DNA of 64,000 bases from positions 3,596,001-3,660,000 of the forward strand of contig NZ_CP150274.1 of assembly GCF_037977055.1 (NCBI RefSeq), written 5' to 3'. Each line of letters starts with the position of its first letter. Within the stretch, counting starts at the first letter, position 1. The stretch is from Paenibacillus sp. FSL K6-1096. GTDB lineage: Bacteria > Bacillota > Bacilli > Paenibacillales > Paenibacillaceae. Positions 33,590-42,772 of the stretch are shown piece by piece. The notes below the pieces were generated by a model that saw nothing but the letters and a program-made list of their open reading frames with translations, was not told the DNA's origin and did no database searches. Made by a program: the position numbers and the translations under genes.

Positions 33590-35239
33590 ATGTATACAAG
33601 ATTCGCATTCCTGCTGCTCCTGATTCTGATCAGCGGCTGCAGCGGATCATCGGCACTCCCGTCTGTGTCCGGACAAGAAACGCAGAATACCTCCGCCTCC
33701 GCTTCGGCATCAGCTTCAGCAGCACCTGACCCTGCCCCGGAGTTCACCATCTCCTGGACCATGCATCAGAATCTGCCGGTTGCGGAGGATGCGGTCATGG
33801 TACAGAAGCTGGAGCAGAAATTTGGTGTAGATCTGGAGATCTGGAATCTGCCGAACAACAAGTATGAATCCCTGCTCGATCTGAAGCTGGTGCAGGGCAG
33901 CATTCCCGACCTGTTCCGGGTGCGGCAGACCCAGGATCTGCTGAAATATCAGGAGCAGGGCGTGCTTGCCCCTATCCCCGAGGACCTGCTGAATACCTAT
34001 GCTCCTCATATTCTACAAGCGATCCGCGAGCACGCGCCTGCATACCAGGATATCGGGCGTATTAACGGAAAGTACTACGGAATTCCCGTCATTAACCCTA
34101 CTAACATCTACCGGGTGCCTGTCGTCTACCGCCAGGATTGGCTGGACAAGCTCGGTCTTGCGGTGCCGGAGACGCTGGCCGATTTCGAGAAGGTGATCTA
34201 TGCCATCGCGAACGGGGACCCGGACGGCAACGGCATCCGGGATACCTACGGCTTATCGCTGGAGGGAATGAATGTCGTCTTCGGTGCGTTCGGGCAGATG
34301 GTCTTCACCGATCAGCTTTATTTCAGCCGGAAGGGCCAGGGCCTTGTCATCGGCGCGCTGGAGCCGGACATGCAGGAGGCGCTGCGCTATCTGCGCAAAT
34401 GGTACAAGGACGGGGTGATTGATCCTGAATTCATTACCGGGGAGAACAGCGGGGGCTATAAGCATCTGTCCCACGCCTTCATCAGCGGACGGATTGGCAT
34501 GACCTCGATGGGTAATTATTATCACTGGATACAGGACGGGGATTACCTGGAGTGGAGCCTGGACAGCGAGAAGAAGGCCCGGCTTACTCCGGTCGGGGCT
34601 ACCTTCAACGTGAAGGAGTTAACCGCCAAGCAGCCGCAGGCCAGGGTGGTGTTCGGGCGGCCGTTCAGCGGTCCTGACGGCAGACGCGGCTCCAAAGCCT
34701 ATGACATGCTGATGAGCTTCACCGCCATCGGTGCGGATGCCGCCCGCGAGCCGGGCAAGCTGGAGACGCTTCTGCAGATGCTGGACTATGTCAGCGCCAA
34801 TCCTGACCCGGAGGAAGCGGCTTCCCTGCAATACGGCATCCGGGGAACACACTGGGACTGGGCCGCAGCTGACAAGCAGGATATGATCCTGCTGCCGCCG
34901 TACAACGGGATATTCAGCTATCAGAATACGATTGGTGCCAATATAGGGATGACCCTGCCGGTTCTTCCTGCAGACCGGAGGGAGCAATGGGCGGCTACAT
35001 TGGGGCTGGAGCATGACGGCATCTATAATGCCCTGGAGGTGGCTACCCCCGCTCTGATCCGGAACAGTCCGGGGCTTATCCGTCTGAGAGACCAGGCGTA
35101 TATCAGCTTCATTACCGGGGAACGGCCGATTGAAGAATTCGGCGACTTCGTGGAGGAGTTCATGGCGGCGGGCGGAGAGGAGGTGCTGAAGGAAGCGAAT
35201 GCCTCCTTCCAGGCACTTGCTCAAGCACCGCAACGATGA
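33590..35239 (+). CDS. Family-1 extracellular solute-binding lipoprotein
   Basis: 549 residues. Lipobox signal MYTRFAFLLLLILISGCSGS, lipidated at Cys18, then a Ser/Ala-rich linker. The mature protein has the LplA/YtcQ-like binding fold (NNKYESLLDLKLVQGSIPD; YGIPVINPTNIYRVPVVYR; DPDGNGIRDTYGLSL, the last a calcium-loop-like DPDGNG). The start is the ATG at 33590 with AAGGAGG nine bases upstream; an ATG at 33584 is too close to that RBS. Expected ligand: an oligo- or polysaccharide fragment. No permease genes are adjacent, so it may use a permease encoded elsewhere or act as a sensor subunit for the AraC protein. Confidence 0.87.
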   Translation: MYTRFAFLLLLILISGCSGSSALPSVSGQETQNTSASASASASAAPDPAPEFTISWTMHQNLPVAEDAVMVQKLEQKFGVDLEIWNLPNNKYESLLDLKLVQGSIPDLFRVRQTQDLLKYQEQGVLAPIPEDLLNTYAPHILQAIREHAPAYQDIGRINGKYYGIPVINPTNIYRVPVVYRQDWLDKLGLAVPETLADFEKVIYAIANGDPDGNGIRDTYGLSLEGMNVVFGAFGQMVFTDQLYFSRKGQGLVIGALEPDMQEALRYLRKWYKDGVIDPEFITGENSGGYKHLSHAFISGRIGMTSMGNYYHWIQDGDYLEWSLDSEKKARLTPVGATFNVKELTAKQPQARVVFGRPFSGPDGRRGSKAYDMLMSFTAIGADAAREPGKLETLLQMLDYVSANPDPEEAASLQYGIRGTHWDWAAADKQDMILLPPYNGIFSYQNTIGANIGMTLPVLPADRREQWAATLGLEHDGIYNALEVATPALIRNSPGLIRLRDQAYISFITGERPIEEFGDFVEEFMAAGGEEVLKEANASFQALAQAPQR

Positions 35240-35270
35240 GCAGCAGACAAGATCAAGACCTGTCCTGTGC

Positions 35271-36131
35271 TCACCGGATTTCATTGTTATTGTGCCAGCC
35301 GGGCTTATCCCGGTGCCGGTTCCGCGGATGGTCAGCCAGCATCGAGTCAAGCAGCCCCCGGACCGCAGGGTGGGAGGACTCCAGGAATAGCTCCTTGCTG
35401 TCGTTATATTCCACAATTTTACCTTTGTCCATGACAGCCAGTGCGTCTGAGATCATACAGGCGGCCTTGATATCATGGGTGATGAACAGATAGGATAAGC
35501 CAAATGCGGACCGCAGCTCCCCCAGCAGCCGCAGAATATTCGTCTGGTTAATCATATCCAGACTGCTGACCGCCTCATCCAGCACAATGAGCTTCGGCTT
35601 CAGCGCAATCGCCCTGGCGATGTTGATCCGCTGCAGCTGCCCGCCGCTGAACTGGTAGGGCTGCTTCTGCATATCTGCTGCGCTTAGCCCGACACATTCC
35701 AGCAGCTCGCCCACCGCCCGCTTCTGCTCCTGAACGCTCAAGGACTCATAATTGGACAGCGGCTCGCCAATAATCTGCTCCGCTGTCATCCTTGGATTGA
35801 CGGCGGAATAACAGTCCTGGAAGACCACCTGCAGATCGCGGCGGAGGCTCCTGCGCGCCTTGGCGTCCAGCATATACAGATCCAGACCCCGGAACAGCAC
35901 TTGGCCTTCCCGGGGCTGCTCCAGGCCCAGAATGATGCGGGCCAGTGTGCTTTTCCCCGCTCCGCTCGATCCCAGCAGTCCCAGGCAGGTTCCCGCTTCA
36001 ATATGCAGCGATACGCGGGACAGAACATCGTCCTGGCCGCGGGCATGGGAACGCCCCCACCTCCGGGATGACCCGTAGGCGTGGGTAACCTCTCTGACCT
36101 CAAGCATATATCTGTTCTCTATTCCTTTCAT
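35271..36131 (-). CDS. nikE: Nickel/peptide-type ABC transporter ATPase (second subunit)
   Basis: 286 residues. Walker A GLLGSSGAGKSTLAR, signature FSGGQLQRINIARAIALKP, Walker B LIVLDEAVSSLDM, and a His switch ITHDIKAA. Energises import with the partner ATPase. The final ~50 residues (HPAVRGLLDSMLADHPRN) are the oligopeptide/nickel-type extension. ATGA overlap with the preceding ATPase gene. Ends 31 bp from the convergent lipoprotein gene, with no clear terminator between. Confidence 0.85.
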   Translation of the reverse strand: MKGIENRYMLEVREVTHAYGSSRRWGRSHARGQDDVLSRVSLHIEAGTCLGLLGSSGAGKSTLARIILGLEQPREGQVLFRGLDLYMLDAKARRSLRRDLQVVFQDCYSAVNPRMTAEQIIGEPLSNYESLSVQEQKRAVGELLECVGLSAADMQKQPYQFSGGQLQRINIARAIALKPKLIVLDEAVSSLDMINQTNILRLLGELRSAFGLSYLFITHDIKAACMISDALAVMDKGKIVEYNDSKELFLESSHPAVRGLLDSMLADHPRNRHRDKPGWHNNNEIR

Positions 36132-36952
36132 AGACGGCCCACCTGCTGCAAACCAGGCTGAAGCAGAGGCCTTGCCGCCAGCAGCTCCCGGGTGTATTCA
36201 TGCCGGGGATGGTCGAACAGCTCGAACACATCGGCGGTCTCCACAATCCGCCCATGCTGCATCACTGCGACCTCATCGGCCAGCTCGGCAATTACGCCGA
36301 GGTCGTGGGAGATCAGCAGGATGGCGGTGCCCTGCTCCTGCCGCATCCGGTCGAGCTGCCTTAGCACCTGAAGCTGATTCGTCACATCCAGAGCCGTAGT
36401 CGGCTCATCGGCAATGATGACGGGCGGCTTCAGACACATGGTGAGCGCCAGCATCACCCGCTGCAGCATCCCGCCGCTCAGCTCATACGGATACTTCCCC
36501 AGCAGCGCGGCGGGATCGGGCAGATTCACATCGGCCATGGAGCGGATGGCCCGCGCTCTGGCTTCTTTTGTGCCCACCTTAAGGTGGATACGGATCGTTT
36601 CTGTCAGCTGCCCCCCAAGGGTATACACCGGCGAGAAGGCGGTCATCGGATTCTGCATAATCAGCGCGAGCCGGCTGCCGCGAAGCCTGCGCAGCTCCTT
36701 CTCCGGCAGCCCGTTCAGCTCACGGCCCTGCAGCCGGATACTGCCTTCGGTCACGCTCGTCTTCCGGTCCAGCATCTGCAGGAGCGCGAGCGATGTGACC
36801 GTTTTACCGCTGCCGCTCTCCCCGACAAGACCGAGCACATGACCCGGCTTCAGCTTCAGGTGAATATCCTCTACCAGGGTCCGCTTGCCCGCCGCCGTCT
36901 CCACCGCTACCCTCAGCCCCTGCACCTGCAGGACATATTCCGCTTGTTCCAT
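36128..36952 (-). CDS. nikD: Nickel/peptide-type ABC transporter ATPase (first subunit)
   Basis: 274 residues. Walker A GLVGESGSGKTVTSLAL, signature ELSGGMLQRVMLALTMC, Walker B VIIADEPTTALDV, switch LLISHDLG. Pairs with the downstream ATPase. The start is the ATG at 36952 with GAAGGA upstream; the frame extends to 37015, into the permease gene's end, without an RBS. Confidence 0.85.
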   Translation of the reverse strand: MEQAEYVLQVQGLRVAVETAAGKRTLVEDIHLKLKPGHVLGLVGESGSGKTVTSLALLQMLDRKTSVTEGSIRLQGRELNGLPEKELRRLRGSRLALIMQNPMTAFSPVYTLGGQLTETIRIHLKVGTKEARARAIRSMADVNLPDPAALLGKYPYELSGGMLQRVMLALTMCLKPPVIIADEPTTALDVTNQLQVLRQLDRMRQEQGTAILLISHDLGVIAELADEVAVMQHGRIVETADVFELFDHPRHEYTRELLAARPLLQPGLQQVGRL

Positions 36953-36971
36953 GATTCGCTCATTCCTTCTT

Positions 36972-37802
36972 TCAGGAGCCTCGTTTGACACCATACCGTT
37001 CTGACAACGCCTCACCCAGCAGATTAAACGAAGCTACCACCATAATAATCATCAGGCCCGGATAGAGCATCAGCTCGGGATGGTTGCGGATGAAGGACTT
37101 CCCTTCGTTCAGCATCGCTCCCCATTCCGCTGTCGGCGCCTGGACGCCCAGACCCAGGAAGGACATCGCCGAGATGTCCATAATCGCCCAGCCCATCTCC
37201 AGCGTGCCAATCACCACAATGGACGGCAGGATGTTAGGGATAAGATGTCTGCGCATGATCTGCCAGGAGGTGGAGCCGCTGATCCGTGCTGCCGTAATGA
37301 AATTCCGTTCCTTCAGGCTGACGATCATATTGCGGAACATCCGGGCGAAATATACCCACTGCACCAGCATCAGAGCGATCACCAGCTGGGATAGCCCCGG
37401 CCCCAGGATTCCGATCAGACCGAACACCAGGATCATATTGGGAAAAGCCATAATTCCATCGCACAACCGCATCAGCACCGCATCCAGCCACCCGCCTCTG
37501 TAGCCGGAGACCACTCCGGCGAACAGCCCTATTCCCAGCGAAGCAGCAAAAATAAGGGCGGCGAGCCCCAGCGATATCCGGGTTCCATACAGCAGTCTGG
37601 ACAGATTGTCCCGGCCCAGCTGATCCGTCCCCAGTAGATATTCCCGGGAGGGCGGACTGAGCTTCGCTGCCAGGTTCACCCGGATGGGATCATGGGGTGA
37701 AATCCAGGGAGCCAGGAGCCCCGCCAGAGTAAAAAGCAGCAGAAGGCTGCCGCAGATGACAATCACTCTCTTGCCTTTGAAGACGCTGCTGAAGTCACTC
37801 AT
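36972..37802 (-). CDS. nikC: Nickel/peptide-type ABC permease (NikC/DppC family)
   Basis: 276 residues, about six membrane segments (VIVICGSLLLLFTLAGLLAP; AALIFAASLGIGLFAGVVSG; GLMIIMVVASFNLLGEAL). The N-terminal domain has LLGTDQLGRDNLSRLLYGTR, typical of this permease family, and the EAA-like loop is AARISGSTSWQIMRRHLIP. The true start is ATG 37802, giving an ATGA overlap with the upstream permease; the longer frame to 37913 is a shadow. Confidence 0.87.
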   Translation of the reverse strand: MSDFSSVFKGKRVIVICGSLLLLFTLAGLLAPWISPHDPIRVNLAAKLSPPSREYLLGTDQLGRDNLSRLLYGTRISLGLAALIFAASLGIGLFAGVVSGYRGGWLDAVLMRLCDGIMAFPNMILVFGLIGILGPGLSQLVIALMLVQWVYFARMFRNMIVSLKERNFITAARISGSTSWQIMRRHLIPNILPSIVVIGTLEMGWAIMDISAMSFLGLGVQAPTAEWGAMLNEGKSFIRNHPELMLYPGLMIIMVVASFNLLGEALSERYGVKRGS

Positions 37803-38746
37803 CCTTGGCTGACCCTCCCTTTGCGCGCAATCCGCGGGTCCAGGAACAGCTGGAGCAGATCGGCCGCCAGATTGCTTCCCACGATCACACAGACCGAGAG
37901 CATGACATAGCACTGGATCACCGGAATATCGCGGTTAATGACCGCTTCAATGAAATAACGGCCGAAGCCCGGCCAGGAGAAGACCTGCTCTACGATAATC
38001 GCGCCGGTCAGCAGCTTCCCCAGGTTGATGCCCAGCCCTGTAATCAGCGGAGCTATGGCAATTCTCAGCACATATTTATACAGAATGACACGTTCCTTAA
38101 TCCCTCTCGCTCTGGCATAACGGACATAGGCCTCTTTGAGTTCTTCCAGGACGGTCGTCCGCAGCAGGCGCGCGTAGATGGCAATCAGCCAGAGCGCCAG
38201 GGTAATAGAAGGAAGAATCAGATGCCGGAAGGACCCTCTGCCCTCTACAGGTAACCATTCCAGCTTGACCGAGATAAAGAACATCAGCAGATACCCGATC
38301 CAGAAGACCGGTACACAAGCACCGATATAAGCGAACACCCGGATGACATGATCCACCATCCGGTTGTGGTAGATCGCCGCTAACACTCCAAGGGGGATGC
38401 TGACCACCAGCGCCAGTACGATACTGGAAGATGCAAGCTGAATCGTCGCAGGCAGCTTCTGGGCAACCTCCTCCCATACAGGCATATTGGATATGTAGGA
38501 CTGGCCGAAGTCCAGCCGGAGCAGCTTGGCTACGGACTGGACATATTGCACCGGCAGCGGCTGATCCAGCCCGAACTCATGCCGCTTGGCGGCCAGCACC
38601 TCATCGTCCGGCTGGATATGGGCCGCTGCCAGATAAGCCTCCGCCGGGTCCACCGGCCCCACCCGGATCATCACGAACATCAGCAGCGAAGAGAACAGAA
38701 TAATGGGAATGACCGATAGCACTCTTTTTCCGATATATGCGCCCAT
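37799..38746 (-). CDS. nikB: Nickel/peptide-type ABC permease (NikB/DppB family)
   Basis: 315 residues with six membrane segments, starting GKRVLSVIPIILFSSLLMFV. The loop YARARGIKERVILYKYVLR is the coupling EAA motif, and the end DLLQLFLDPRIARKG is family-typical. Follows nikA by 22 nt and overlaps nikC. Confidence 0.87.
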   Translation of the reverse strand: MGAYIGKRVLSVIPIILFSSLLMFVMIRVGPVDPAEAYLAAAHIQPDDEVLAAKRHEFGLDQPLPVQYVQSVAKLLRLDFGQSYISNMPVWEEVAQKLPATIQLASSSIVLALVVSIPLGVLAAIYHNRMVDHVIRVFAYIGACVPVFWIGYLLMFFISVKLEWLPVEGRGSFRHLILPSITLALWLIAIYARLLRTTVLEELKEAYVRYARARGIKERVILYKYVLRIAIAPLITGLGINLGKLLTGAIIVEQVFSWPGFGRYFIEAVINRDIPVIQCYVMLSVCVIVGSNLAADLLQLFLDPRIARKGRVSQG

Positions 38747-38768
38747 TTAGAACCCTCCCGGGAGACCG

Positions 38769-40394
38769 CTATTTCTTCTCAATGCCACGCAGCGGATATT
38801 CATCCCGGTTGGACGGGAACTGGAAATTAGCTACATCGTCCCGGTACACGGCCAGCTGCTTGATGTAGGAGATCGGCAGAATAGAGGACTGCTCTTGCAG
38901 GGTGGTCAGCACAGAGCCGAACAGCTCAGCACGGGCCTTGTCATCTGTCGTTGCCATGCCCTCCTTGATCTTCTTGTCAATCTCCGCCTTCATCGGCAAG
39001 GCCGCCAGTGTATCCGAGACCCCGTAGCCCGGCTGCACAACAGCAGTCATGAAGGAATGCGGATCATACGGCGCACCGAAGGTGGAGTAGAAGTTCATGT
39101 CGAACTCGTTGGCTTTGCGGCGCTGGATATAGACGGTCAGCTCCACGCCGGTGATTTTCAGATTCACACCGATTCCTGCCCATTCGGCCTGCAGAGTCTC
39201 CGCCATGGCTTTCATGGTCTGATCCGCCTTGTCATACATCAGCTCCAGCTCCAGCGGCTGCCCATCCTTCTCCCGGACGTCCGAGCCTGCCGGCAGCTTC
39301 CAGCCTGCCTCATCCAACAGCGCCTTCGCCTGCTCTACATCATATTTCACCGGGCTCACCTTAATATTGGCATAAGGCAGATTCGGCGGCAGGATATGAT
39401 CCGCCTTCTCCTCCAGCCCCAGCGTTACCCCCTCAACCATCGCTTCCTTGTTGAAGCCCATGCTGAGCGCCTGACGGACCTTCAGATCAGCCAGCTTCGG
39501 ATTCATCGTATTCAGCACCAGATTGCGGGTAGCCACCGGTTCAGACAGCTTAGTGATGTACTTCCCGGTGCTCTCAAGCTCCTTGTAGGCGTCATAGCTG
39601 ATCAGGCCTTCGCCGTAGATGAGATCCACGTCCCCTTTTTCAAAAGACAGCACACGGGTCTCCGCATCAGGAATCACCTTCACCACGATCTTGTCCACCT
39701 TCGGCTTCTCTCCCCAATAATTAGGGTTCGGGGTGAAGGTTGCCCATTCATCCTTCTTGTATTCGCTTAACACCCAAGGTCCGGTTCCGATGGGGCTCTT
39801 CACGCCCTTGGACGTATCACCATCCTCCGGGAAGCCCGCCTCGCCCAGGAAGCGTACAGGCCGCACCACCGCAAGATCATGCAGTACCGGGTAATACGAC
39901 TCGGTCAGCGTAAGCCGGAAGTCCGTCTCATCCAGTGCCTCCGTCTTCGCAATCAGCGGAATCATTCCCAGCCACGTATGCAGCTTCTTATTATGTAAAA
40001 CAGCATCGATATTCTTCTTCACAATCTGTGCGTTAAACGCGGAGCCGTCCGAGAATTTGACGTTGCTGCGCAGCTTGAACGTGTAGGTCTTCCCATCGGG
40101 CGATATCGTCCAGGACTCCGCCAGCGCAGGGACGATCTTCCCGTCTCTATAACTGACAAGCGGCTCATAGATCATGGATTGGGCTAACAGCTGGGACGGA
40201 TTATATAGATGCGGATTCATCGGTCCGATATCCCGGGGCCAGGCCATCGTGATTGTTGTGGCAGCCTGCACCCCTCCGGCGCTAGCCGATTTCTCCGTAT
40301 TATTCGATGAACAGCCTGCAGCGACGAGTGATATAACCAGTAATACGAGCAGGCCTTGCAGCAGCCTTTTGCCTTTAGCTCTAGATGCGGACAT
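38769..40394 (-). CDS. nikA: Nickel/metallophore-type substrate-binding lipoprotein
   Basis: 541 residues. Lipobox LVVISLVAAGCSS near residue 28. SBP_bac_5 fold; ITMAWPRDIGPMNPHLYNPS and DMNFYSTFGAPYDPHSFM are the NikA/CntA-like ends rather than the typical peptide-binding ones. CntA proteins bind opine-type metallophores loaded with Ni, Co, Zn or Fe, while NikA binds Ni-chelates; the sequence does not decide between them. A Fur-box-like site at 40420-40438 covers the transcription start region, so the operon is expected under metal (iron) limitation. First gene of nikABCDE. Confidence 0.85.
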   Translation of the reverse strand: MSASRAKGKRLLQGLLVLLVISLVAAGCSSNNTEKSASAGGVQAATTITMAWPRDIGPMNPHLYNPSQLLAQSMIYEPLVSYRDGKIVPALAESWTISPDGKTYTFKLRSNVKFSDGSAFNAQIVKKNIDAVLHNKKLHTWLGMIPLIAKTEALDETDFRLTLTESYYPVLHDLAVVRPVRFLGEAGFPEDGDTSKGVKSPIGTGPWVLSEYKKDEWATFTPNPNYWGEKPKVDKIVVKVIPDAETRVLSFEKGDVDLIYGEGLISYDAYKELESTGKYITKLSEPVATRNLVLNTMNPKLADLKVRQALSMGFNKEAMVEGVTLGLEEKADHILPPNLPYANIKVSPVKYDVEQAKALLDEAGWKLPAGSDVREKDGQPLELELMYDKADQTMKAMAETLQAEWAGIGVNLKITGVELTVYIQRRKANEFDMNFYSTFGAPYDPHSFMTAVVQPGYGVSDTLAALPMKAEIDKKIKEGMATTDDKARAELFGSVLTTLQEQSSILPISYIKQLAVYRDDVANFQFPSNRDEYPLRGIEKK

Positions 40395-40419
40395 AGTGTG
40401 AACTTCCTTCTTTCCAATC

Positions 40420-40475
40420 GAGAATGATTATCATTATAAATCAAAATATTACTGTACCCGACACAATTCTGTCAA
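40420..40475 (-). promoter_or_regulatory. nikA promoter with Fur box
   Basis: Minus-strand TTGACA (40475-40470), 18-bp spacer, TAATAT (40451-40446). Downstream of the -10 lies GAGAATGATTATCATTATA (40420-40438, plus strand), differing from the classical 19-bp Fur consensus at two positions. Confidence 0.82.
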
Positions 40476-40504
40476 TGGTAACACTTGTGAGCCCTATACA
40501 ATGC

Positions 40505-40532
40505 AAAAAAACCACCCCAGGACCCGGAGTGG
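40505..40532 (-). terminator. Terminator of the ArsR gene
   Basis: Stem CCACTCC / GGGGTGG on the minus strand followed by seven T (complement of 40505-40511). Confidence 0.75.
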
Positions 40533-40559
40533 CGATGATGTCATACGTTATATGATTGG

Positions 40560-40919
40560 TTAATCCTGCTGTTGCGTTTCTTCTTCCGGTTCCCCGAATC
40601 CCTCATCCGGCACGGGCTTAACGTAAGCCTGCAATATGGAATCCAGCAGCCCGGGGAACCGCTCGTCCAGCTCTTCCTTCCGCAGGGACAGAATACGCTG
40701 AGTACCCTGCACCCGGGTATGAATAACCCCCGCTTCGCGCAATGTCCGGACATGGTGAGTCAGTGTAGACTTGACAATCGGCACCTTGAAGCTGTTACAG
40801 GCCTGCGGACCGTGGTTACAGATCTCCGACACGACATATAGACGGATCGGGTCGCTAAGCGCATACAATACCGAGGAGAGCTGAATGGCTTCGCGCTCCG
40901 GATGATGGAGCTGCTTCAT
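40560..40919 (-). CDS. ArsR family regulator
   Basis: 119 residues. Winged helix ALSDPIRLYVVSEICNHGPQ, VPIVKSTLTHHVRTLREAGV, RILSLRKEELDERFPG. Cysteines are limited to one or two (CNHGPQAC), so metal sensing is not assured. Acidic tail EPEEETQQQD. Divergent from the MFS exporter 144 bp away, which it probably represses. Confidence 0.87.
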   Translation of the reverse strand: MKQLHHPEREAIQLSSVLYALSDPIRLYVVSEICNHGPQACNSFKVPIVKSTLTHHVRTLREAGVIHTRVQGTQRILSLRKEELDERFPGLLDSILQAYVKPVPDEGFGEPEEETQQQD

Positions 40920-41063
40920 GAATAAGACTCCTTCAGAGTAGTAGTTAATAGTACTTCATTTCTCGATGATTTCCTAATTGCATTTTACATTAGCCCATGC
41001 TATATTTCAATAATTCGCAAGTAATCGAACTATACAACAACTTAATGAAGGAGTGGCTTTCTC

Positions 41064-42485
41064 ATGACCTCATCACCTGCTTCTGAGGGCGATCAAGAGC
41101 TTTCGACGGCTGCTCCGCAAGCAGCCCTTCCACGGGAAGGACTGTTAACTCTGCTATTCAGCGTTGCTGTCGTTCTTGTCATTATGAATACAGCGATGTT
41201 CAATCTGGCCCTGCCTGATGTAACCGAGACCTTCGGCATCACCGCAGCGTCCGCCTCCTGGATTGTAACCGGGTATTCCATCATGTTCTCGATTGCCTCC
41301 ATCACATACAGCCGGCTCTCGGACTTCCTGCCGATCCGCCGGCTGCTGGTTATCGGGCTGCTCACCTTAGGGCTTGCCGCTGTGGCCGGATTCTTCAGCA
41401 CCAGCTTTATTTTTCTGCTGATTGTGCGTATTCTGCAGGCGTCAGGTGCAGGCGCGGTGATGTCGCTGTCCCTTGTCCTGTTCACCCGCTACATTCCGCA
41501 GGCCCGGCGCGGCAAAGCCATGGCGACGATCATGTCGGCCGTCTCCCTGGGACTGGGTCTGGGTCCGGTAGCCGGCGGCACCATCGTTGAATATCTTGGC
41601 TGGACCTGGCTGTTCGCGGTCACTGCCGCCATTCTGCTGCTGGTGCCGCTCTTCCTGGTCCTGCTTCCTAAGGAGGTTCCGGCTAGCGGCTCATTCGACG
41701 TCCTGGGCGGGATCTTCCTTGGCGTGGGTACCACCGGGCTGCTGCTGTTCCTGACCAGCGGACTGTGGATTGCGCTGATCGCCGGCATCGCCGCGATTGC
41801 CTTATTTGCAGGGCGTATCCGCACGGCCGCTGATCCCTTCGTCCTGCCCGTGCTGTTCAACAACCGTTCATATCTGGTCCTGGCGCTGATCGGGGTTGCC
41901 TCTTACCTGTGCAGCTTCGCTACCCTGTTCCTGCTGCCGCAGATTCTGACTCACCGCTTCGGCTTCAGCGCCAGCCATGCCGGGCTTGTTATTTTCCCGG
42001 GCTCGCTGCTGGCCATCTTCGTCTCCCGGCTGGTCGGACGGATGATTGACCGCTACGGCAATACCGGAATCCTGCGCTTCGCACCGCTGCTCGTTCTGGC
42101 TGCCACCGTATTGTTCGCTCTATTCGCCGGACAGTCCTGGATCGCCGTCATGCTCGTCTACATGATCATGAGTCTGTCCTTCACTGTGCTGTCGAGCAGT
42201 GTATCGAATGAGATCTCGCGCGTCCTGCCTGCTTCGCAGATCGGCTCCGGGATGGGACTGTTCCAGCTGCTGCAGTTCTTCAGCGGTGCCTTCAGCGTAG
42301 CGATGGCCGCCAGCGCCCTGGAATGGCAGCGCAGCCTGCCGCTTCAGGCCGCCTACTCCAACATCTACTGGGGATTGTCAGCTGCGGCAATTGTGGCGGT
42401 TAGCTCCGCCTTCATCTACCTGCGGGGCAGTGGGCGCAGACCGCTGGCCGACATGGCGAACGCCGCAGACTGCCAGATACAATAA
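41064..42485 (+). CDS. MFS exporter (TetK/L and DHA2-like)
   Basis: 473 residues with 12-14 membrane segments. Motif A-like RLSDFLPIRRLL and antiporter motif C GLGLGPVAGG are present, as is the long central loop around VPASGSFDVLGG. Likely a proton-coupled drug or small-molecule exporter. RBS GAAGGAG upstream. Divergent from the ArsR gene. Its nearness to nikABCDE recalls CntE-type metallophore exporters, but no metallophore synthesis genes are present, so the cargo is open. Confidence 0.85.
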   Translation: MTSSPASEGDQELSTAAPQAALPREGLLTLLFSVAVVLVIMNTAMFNLALPDVTETFGITAASASWIVTGYSIMFSIASITYSRLSDFLPIRRLLVIGLLTLGLAAVAGFFSTSFIFLLIVRILQASGAGAVMSLSLVLFTRYIPQARRGKAMATIMSAVSLGLGLGPVAGGTIVEYLGWTWLFAVTAAILLLVPLFLVLLPKEVPASGSFDVLGGIFLGVGTTGLLLFLTSGLWIALIAGIAAIALFAGRIRTAADPFVLPVLFNNRSYLVLALIGVASYLCSFATLFLLPQILTHRFGFSASHAGLVIFPGSLLAIFVSRLVGRMIDRYGNTGILRFAPLLVLAATVLFALFAGQSWIAVMLVYMIMSLSFTVLSSSVSNEISRVLPASQIGSGMGLFQLLQFFSGAFSVAMAASALEWQRSLPLQAAYSNIYWGLSAAAIVAVSSAFIYLRGSGRRPLADMANAADCQIQ

Positions 42486-42510
42486 TTACGCGCATACGCC
42501 CGTACGCCAA

Positions 42511-42544
42511 AACACCCTGCAGCCCTTCCCGGCCACAGGGTGTT
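42511..42544 (+). terminator. Terminator of the MFS gene
   Basis: AACACCCTG / CAGGGTGTT with a 16-nt loop, then TCTTATT. Confidence 0.75.
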
Positions 42545-42560
42545 TCTTATTCAGCCGTCC

Positions 42561-42728
42561 TCAGACGACCAGATATTCCGCATTCCGTTCACATTCCGCA
42601 CATTTCGCCGGCGGGTCCCAGTCCGAGAATTCCGTCTCCTTCAGATCCACAACATCCGGTGCATCCTCGTACTCGTCCACAAATTTGTCGATGGCCAGCT
42701 CTACGTGTTCCTTACACACTACATACAT
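42561..42728 (-). CDS. CxxH/CxxC miniprotein (BA_5709/YyzF family)
   Basis: 55 residues, MYVVCKEHVELAIDKF at the start and KCAECERNAEYLVV at the end. The CKEH and CAEC pairs form the CxxH and CxxC metal-binding motif that defines this Bacillota family, probably a zinc knuckle. AAAGGGA precedes the ATG at 42728. The family is usually encoded beside htrA and rlmH. Function unknown. Confidence 0.9.
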   Translation of the reverse strand: MYVVCKEHVELAIDKFVDEYEDAPDVVDLKETEFSDWDPPAKCAECERNAEYLVV

Positions 42729-42772
42729 TCAATCAAGCATCCCTTTCTGTGCCGCTGAGGCGTAGACTCATA

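Noticed and set aside
35271..40394. Oligopeptide transporter (opp/dpp)
   Set aside because: Same superfamily, but the binding protein's ends resemble NikA/CntA and the promoter has a Fur box.
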